This document shows, piece after piece, positions 58,936-64,000 of a DNA stretch of 64,000 bases. The translations under genes were made by a program, and so were the position numbers. This DNA comes from Blumeriella jaapii (Eukaryota; Ascomycota; Leotiomycetes; Helotiales; Drepanopezizaceae): NCBI GenBank assembly GCA_009599575.1, contig VWND01000003.1, positions 558,001-622,000 on the forward strand, written 5' to 3'. Under the pieces are notes generated by a model. That model was given only the letters and a program-made list of their open reading frames with translations, was not told the origin of the DNA and did no database searches. Every line of letters starts with the position of its first letter. Position 1 is the stretch's first letter.

Positions 58936-59174
58936 TATTACAGCTAGCTTAAAAGTAATCGGAATAATATAAACCAAAAAATACGCATATAAATTAAAAG
59001 AAAAACACCGAGCTAAAATGCTCGGGGTCGCGAACTTTATATACAATGGATTGCGTTTATGGGTCACGTGACTTAGCGCGAGGCCTAATGGCCGAGGTGG
59101 TCCGTGCCCAAACCTTAATCCGACACCACCAGCAATTATACCACTGGCAACTACCACCGGCCAGGATCGTAACA
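58936..59174 (-). repeat. 5' LTR of H2 (239 bp)
   Basis: On the plus strand it starts TATTACAGCTAGC and ends CCAGGATCGTAACA. It has the same reduced repeat number as the 3' LTR, followed by TCTGA. Confidence 0.92.
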
Positions 59175-59179
59175 TCTGA

Positions 59180-61964
59180 TCGTCGGTTTTAGAATAAGCG
59201 GCTATCGAAAGCTTCAGTTGTATACCGAGTATTTTGTTTAATTCAAATCAGAAAATAAATTAATACTAAAGGCTACGATCGCTAATAATACTTTTTAAAA
59301 AACTAAAATACTTGTATACGTGGAATATATACAATTTGGCAAGGCTTCGAGCGTCGATATTTTTATAACAGAAAATCGAAATAATTTATTTAAAAAAACG
59401 ATTTATTATTACGAACACGTTATCGTAACCGTATTTGTTTTTGTTAAAGCTGCAAAAGTCTATTGTAACGTGCTTCCAAAAATGGTCAAAAACAAAAAAA
59501 AGCTGAAAAAAGCCGGAGCGCTTATTTTTTAAAATAAAACTTTTTCGACAAGCGTGGCAATTGCGATAGTATTGTTTTACGAAAGCTATTATATTTCGCC
59601 AATAATATTGGTTCGAAAGTAATTGCGTAGTTTTACGAACGTTAAAATGAACGATGGAAATCTGGTCGTGCACTTTTCGTATAAAAGCCAAACGAAAATA
59701 ATCGACGTTTAATATTATCAGACGACCGTAATATAACAGCAGATTGCGTTTAAATATATACGAAGTGTTATTATCGTCGTTTTTTTTCGTAGCGTTTCGT
59801 ACAGCTTTTTTTCGAAAAGCCATTAAACTGTTAGCTGTGCGATTAGCGTAAAAAAGTTGATTAACGATACGAAATACGAAAAAAAAATTAGTGATTTCAA
59901 CGATAAAAATAACTGTTTCGGAAACCGTAAAAAGTCGCAGTTTTTCAGTCAAAAAGCGGTGATCGATTTGATTTGCTTAGAAAAAAGTTTGCAAACGCTG
60001 AATACGTTTAAAAAAGTTTTAGCGGTCGAATTCGCTCGTACGACGTATTAATGCGTCAGCCAGAAGATTGTGTTTATTTAGTTTGTACGTAATAAAAAAG
60101 TTGTAATCGGCGAAAAGCTCGGCCCAGCGTGTTTATCGAGCGTTTAAAAATTTAAAAGTTATAAAATATTTCAAAGCTTTATAATTAATAATTATTTTAA
60201 TTTAATAAATTAAGCTAGCTAATTTAATACGAAAATTGCCTAAAGATTTCACGATTGCGAATATTTTTTTATCGTATACGACGTAGTTTAGCTTTGCGAA
60301 AGCTATAGTTTTGCTAAAGTAAGCGATTGAAAGCCAGTCGTCGCTATAGAATTGCGAAAGCACAAAAGCTATTACGCCGTCGGAAGCGTCGGTTTTTAAT
60401 ATACAAAAAAGGTTTTGCTTGTAATATTATAAAACTGATGCAATAGTAAAAGCTAATATAAAAAGGTCGAAACTTTTTTGATATTCAAAAATGAAATTGT
60501 AAAAAACGTTAGCTTTGGTCAAATAAACCAAAAGCTTTGCAATTATATCGTAGTTTCGAATAAAACGTCGGTAAAAATTACAAAAACCAAAAAAGTTTTA
60601 TATATTTTTTACAATAATAAAAAGCTTTTAGTAAGCGACCACGGAAATCTTTTCTGAGTTTATTTCTAGATTTTCAGTCGAGATAATAAAATTTAAATAA
60701 CGGGTCCGTATAATATTAAATTCAAATTTTCGAATATCGGCCTGTAATCCAGCGTTAGCGAGCTTTTAAAGCATTTTGCGAACGTATATGGCGTGTTTAA
60801 AAGGTCGGACGAATAAATAAAAATGTTATTCAGGTATGTAATACAAAAATCGTTTAAATAATCGAAAAAAACGTCGTTTATATAACGTTGATAAATTGCG
60901 GATTTATTAATAAAATTAAAAAGTAGCATTTTGCATTTATAAACGCCGTAACGCGTACGAAACGTCGTTAGTTTTTTACTAACGGAATTTATTCGAATTT
61001 TATAAAAAACTTAACGAATATCGAATTTTGTAAAAATTCGCGCTTCCGAAAAATAAATAAAAGTTTTATCGATAAAAAAAAGGGGGTAGCGATTTTTACG
61101 AATAACGTTATTAAAAGCTCGATAATCGATATAAAAACGCAATAAACCGTCGGGTTTTTTAGCGAAAAATATTAAAGCAGCGAAAAAAGCGGTGAAAAAT
61201 TCGATAAAGTTTTTGTTAAAGTTATTTTGCAAATAAGTTTTAATAATCTCGAGTTTCGAAATCGATATTTTATACAAAAAAATATATTTCAGTTTTTTTT
61301 TATTTACAATAAGCTCGATTTTATAATCGTAAGGCCGGTGAAAAGCTAGCTTATTACTGGCGGCTTTAGAAAATACGTATTCGAAGTTTTTGTATTCCGA
61401 GGAAAAAAATTCGAAAAAAAGTTTATTCGAAGTTAGTTTTACTAAGCTAATTAAAAAGGTCGAAATCGATATTTTATTAGTTTTGAAACGTTCGAAAAAA
61501 CTGTGAAATTGGATTTTAAAAAAAGTATTATACGTAAAATCGTTTAGTATTTTGTCGATTTCGTATAAAAAGATTAAAAACATTTTAATTGCTTTTTTTT
61601 TGGAAATCAGCTTAAAAGCGTATGCAATAATTTGGCAAATGGAGATTGGATAAGCAGTAGATTGAAAAATTCGTTTTCGAACTGGTCGTTTAAGAAATTT
61701 AAAAAAAAATTGCTTATTTAAATTATCGATTATATTAAGCTGAAAAGCCATCGCGGCGAAAGTCTTCCTTCGGTTTTTGGTGTAATTGTTTTTCGTAAAA
61801 CGAAAAAGCTGTTTTGACGAAAAAAAAGAAAAAAAAAAAAAAAAAATAATAAAAAAGGAATCGTCAGCCTGGAAAGGTAGTGGAGTAATTTTTTGTATTA
61901 TTCCATTAGCGTCGCTATCGAAATTAGCACCGCGAATGAAATTCGATTTTTTCGCGTTTCGCAT
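59180..61964 (-). pseudogene. G3 pol: RT, RNase H, integrase
   Basis: The frame 61011-61964 is open for 317 codons, the longest in the window. It begins in the protease-RT linker (palindromic repeat, poly-Phe run) and covers RT up to IFTKFDIR. RNase H is at about 60080-60400 and the YLDD site at about 60840 (YLNN). The integrase zinc-binding and core region is open for 188 codons (59386-59952, including CHACRKSF and DFCSFNKNKYGYDN). H2 interrupts the integrase after this. Confidence 0.87.
61905..61937. repeat. Palindromic repeat copy 11 (33 bp, G3, reversed)
   Basis: It reads ATTAGCGTCGCTA ... TAGCACCGCGAAT on the plus strand. It is homologous to copies 2 and 10. Confidence 0.85.
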
Positions 61965-62299
61965 AACGTCGTAGGTCTGCCATAATTGATTAAGGTTTTT
62001 ATTACGTTTTACAGCGTCGTTTTAATAACGAAATTAAATCTTTCGAAAGTGCAAATAAAAGATTTTAATATAATAAGCGTAAAAGGCTATGAAAGGGTAA
62101 GACTTCGGCTAATAAAACTTGCGTTTATTACAATTTAATAAAACTTAATATTCGGCCAACCAAGCTTTTTTTAAAATTATATTATAATTTCCGAAGTTGG
62201 TAATCAAAAAAAAAGTAAACGATTGTATTCGATTATTAATAATAAAATTGAAAAGCGTAAAATATGTAATTGAATAGCTATAAGCTTTATTATACTTTT

Positions 62300-64000
62300 T
62301 TACAAAAAAAAAAGCCGGAAAAAATTAAATTAAAAGTTTTAAAAAAAAAAAAAAAAACTTAATCAGCGCCGAATCGATCAACGCATAACCGTTCGCTTTA
62401 AAATCGGCGAACGTTTTTATTTTGTACGAAAGGCTATTTTTAATAAATATAACGGGAATTATCAGTAAATCGCTATTAAAAAGTTTTCGAACGTTAAAAT
62501 AACGTATATCGCGCAATACGCTTAAAAAAAAGGCTTTGCTTAGGCCTGGGCGTTTTTCCGATTAGCGGAAAAGCTTTTAATTTTTTCGTATGCGTTTTGG
62601 AAATCGTTTGAAAAAGGGTTTTCGTTTTTACTATTATTATCAAAAGGCGAATCTTCGGCCGGCTCGATTTCGTTTATATTTATTAGCCTGAAAGAGCTTT
62701 TGAGTAAAACCGAAAGTCGGCCCGTAAAAAATCGTGCAGATTAACTTTTTTAAACTTTTTGATATAAAATAAAAGACGAGCGTTGTCGTTGATCCGATCG
62801 AAAAGAAAAAACGCCAAGGGAAGCGTTTTAGCGTAAAAAAAAAGAAAAAACAAAAGGCTGAAAAAAAGCTTGTAAAATATTTAAACGATTTTCGTACGTA
62901 CGATTTAATTCGTAGTACGCTTTGATTAAGAATCTACCATTTTAATAAATAGTAGATTTGGTTAAAAAGCGATTCGCGTATAAAATTCGTTTAGCTAATT
63001 AATTTTGTTTTTTTTAACGGACGGCGGTAAGCTAATTTTTAAAAGTCGTTGTACGCGCTTATTTTAAATGCAGCTTTTCTTATAAACGCTTTAGTATTTT
63101 ATCGCGAAAAGCGTTTCGAAGCTGTTTATCGATTCGTATTTAAACGTTCGCTGCGAAAATGGAAAATCGCAGATAAAAGCGCTAAAAATCGTCGTACGTA
63201 TTTATTGCAAGCATTTTAAATTCGTTTTCCGTTTTTTAAACGTTTGAAAAATCAGTCAGGAAATCGGCGACCTTTTTAATTAATTTTTCGAAAGATGTAA
63301 AATCGAAACGGTTTAAAATACGCGGGGTCAGGAATTTTTTTGCTACGCCTTCGGTCTAATCGAATATGTAATTTTTGCGAAATCGATCGCTAGCGAAATA
63401 ATCGTAATAAAATTCGAGATTATCGAAAATTTTAATTTTTTAATAGCGTATTTTATAATTTTTATTATTATTTAATTTAAATTTAAAATTCGAAACGCGC
63501 TTTATACGAGCTAATCGAAAATCAGCAGATAAATAGGAATTATAACGTTTAAAAGGCGCGCTAAGGTTTTGGCCGTTATAGGAAAAACCAAAAAGAATTC
63601 GCGAAAAGCGTGGAAATTGGTTTGCAGCGTTTATTAATTAAAATAAAACGTTGCGAAAAAAAAAAAAAGCAGCAGATTCGCGGCTGGCAAAAGCACGTTC
63701 GATAAATTCTACCAAACGCTTTAATTAAAAAGTCTGTCGCAATCGTATAATTTCCAAAAGTTGTCGTTCACGCTTTTACGCTTTTTTCAGTTGATTTTAT
63801 AAAAGTTTCAACTGAACGCTCTTAGCGCTAAGCTAAGAAATAGCAAGCGAAATAGTTAGCGCTCTGCCTTTCCTTTTGTTTTTTTTTCCTCGGGAAAAGG
63901 ATTGTTCTTCAAAAAAAAAAGCTTTTAAAAAAGGCTGCTTTTTCGCTAATTAAAAAAAAGAAAGTTGAGGTGTAATAGCAGAAGCTGAAAAGCTTTGCTA
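62300..64000 (-). pseudogene. G3 gag and protease, continuing past the window end
   Basis: The protease piece 62325-62516 reads FADFKANGYALIDSALI on the minus strand, with the same mutated active site as G1 and G2. Gag is at about 62520-63800. The last bases match the G1 leader at about 5200, so the 5' LTR must start about 190 bp beyond the window. Confidence 0.75.

Larger units (their letters stand above)
52813..59174 (-). mobile_element. Element H2: chromodomain Ty3/Gypsy retrotransposon (6,362 bp), reversed
   Basis: 239-bp LTRs (52813-53051 and 58936-59174) are flanked by a perfect TCTGA duplication (52808-52812 and 59175-59179) inside G3 pol. The interior matches H1 on the minus strand but is more strongly RIP-mutated. 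Confidence 0.93.
51633..64000 (-). mobile_element. Element G3: chromodomain Ty3/Gypsy retrotransposon, reversed, runs off the window
   Basis: G3 is seen as 51633-52812 and 59180-64000, split by H2. About 6.0 kb of an expected 6.4 kb is present. The missing part is the 5' LTR and about 190 bp of leader, because base 64000 corresponds to about 5200 in G1. It has the same domains as G1/G2 on the minus strand. Confidence 0.9.

Noticed and set aside
1..64000. CRISPR arrays, tRNA or rRNA genes, DNA transposons with terminal inverted repeats
   Set aside because: I looked for regularly spaced repeats, cloverleaf blocks and long terminal inverted repeats. Only LTR-type direct repeats and the 33-bp module were found, and the modules are not regularly spaced.

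Overview
The window looks like a constitutive-heterochromatin block from a filamentous ascomycete (Pezizomycotina). It is very AT-rich and holds almost nothing but LTR retrotransposons. Nearly every copy carries the signature of repeat-induced point mutation (RIP): differences between paired LTRs are C/T and G/A transitions, ancestral Gln and Trp codons read as TAA/TAG, TpA is abundant, and CpG survives. Species cannot be named from the sequence. Only bases 1-515 look like ordinary host DNA. I see no tRNA, rRNA, CRISPR array or intact host gene. Element labels (A, B, G, H, T, TRG) are mine.

Layout: everything after base 515 sits inside one old ~11.3-kb Ty3/Gypsy element (A, minus strand) that has been blown up to more than 63 kb by nested insertions. 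A is seen as four pieces: 516-4772, 11189-12955, 40998-45000 and 51416-51632; about 1.1 kb lies beyond the window. Into A went G1 (4773-11183, +, target duplication GAAAT), T (12956-40992, +, AATAT), G2 (45001-51410, +, TTAAT) and G3 (51633 to past 64000, -). T is a ~8.2-kb Ty1/Copia element that itself received TRG (14337-16377, GCTAC), B (17300-28614, a second and complete copy of the A family) and H1 (29880-36327, ATTTA). G3 received H2 (52813-59174, TCTGA). All six duplications of 5 bp quoted here were read directly, which fixes the nesting order.

Families: A/B is a non-chromodomain Gypsy lineage with 267-bp LTRs, gag, protease, RT, RNase H and integrase, plus about 3.8 kb downstream of pol that holds two further unidentified ORFs. 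G (266-bp LTRs) and H (239-284-bp LTRs) are chromodomain Gypsy elements (chromoviruses). T is a Copia element with 302-bp LTRs, a half-tRNA-type primer site and a probable antisense ORF between RNase H and the 3' LTR. TRG is a 2.0-kb gag-only (TR-GAG type) element that is nearly free of RIP and is the youngest insertion.

Most unusual: a 33-bp quasi-palindrome (ATTCGCGGTGCTA ... TAGCGACGCGAAT, 11 codons) occurs at eleven places in two unrelated families (A/B and G), always in poorly conserved linkers between protein domains or in the extra ORF. It keeps the reading frame and gives the same peptide pattern on one strand. This is reminiscent of the in-frame palindromic elements known from Rickettsia and is the best candidate here for something undescribed. 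The unknown 3' ORFs of A/B and the antisense cysteine-cluster ORF of T are the next best.
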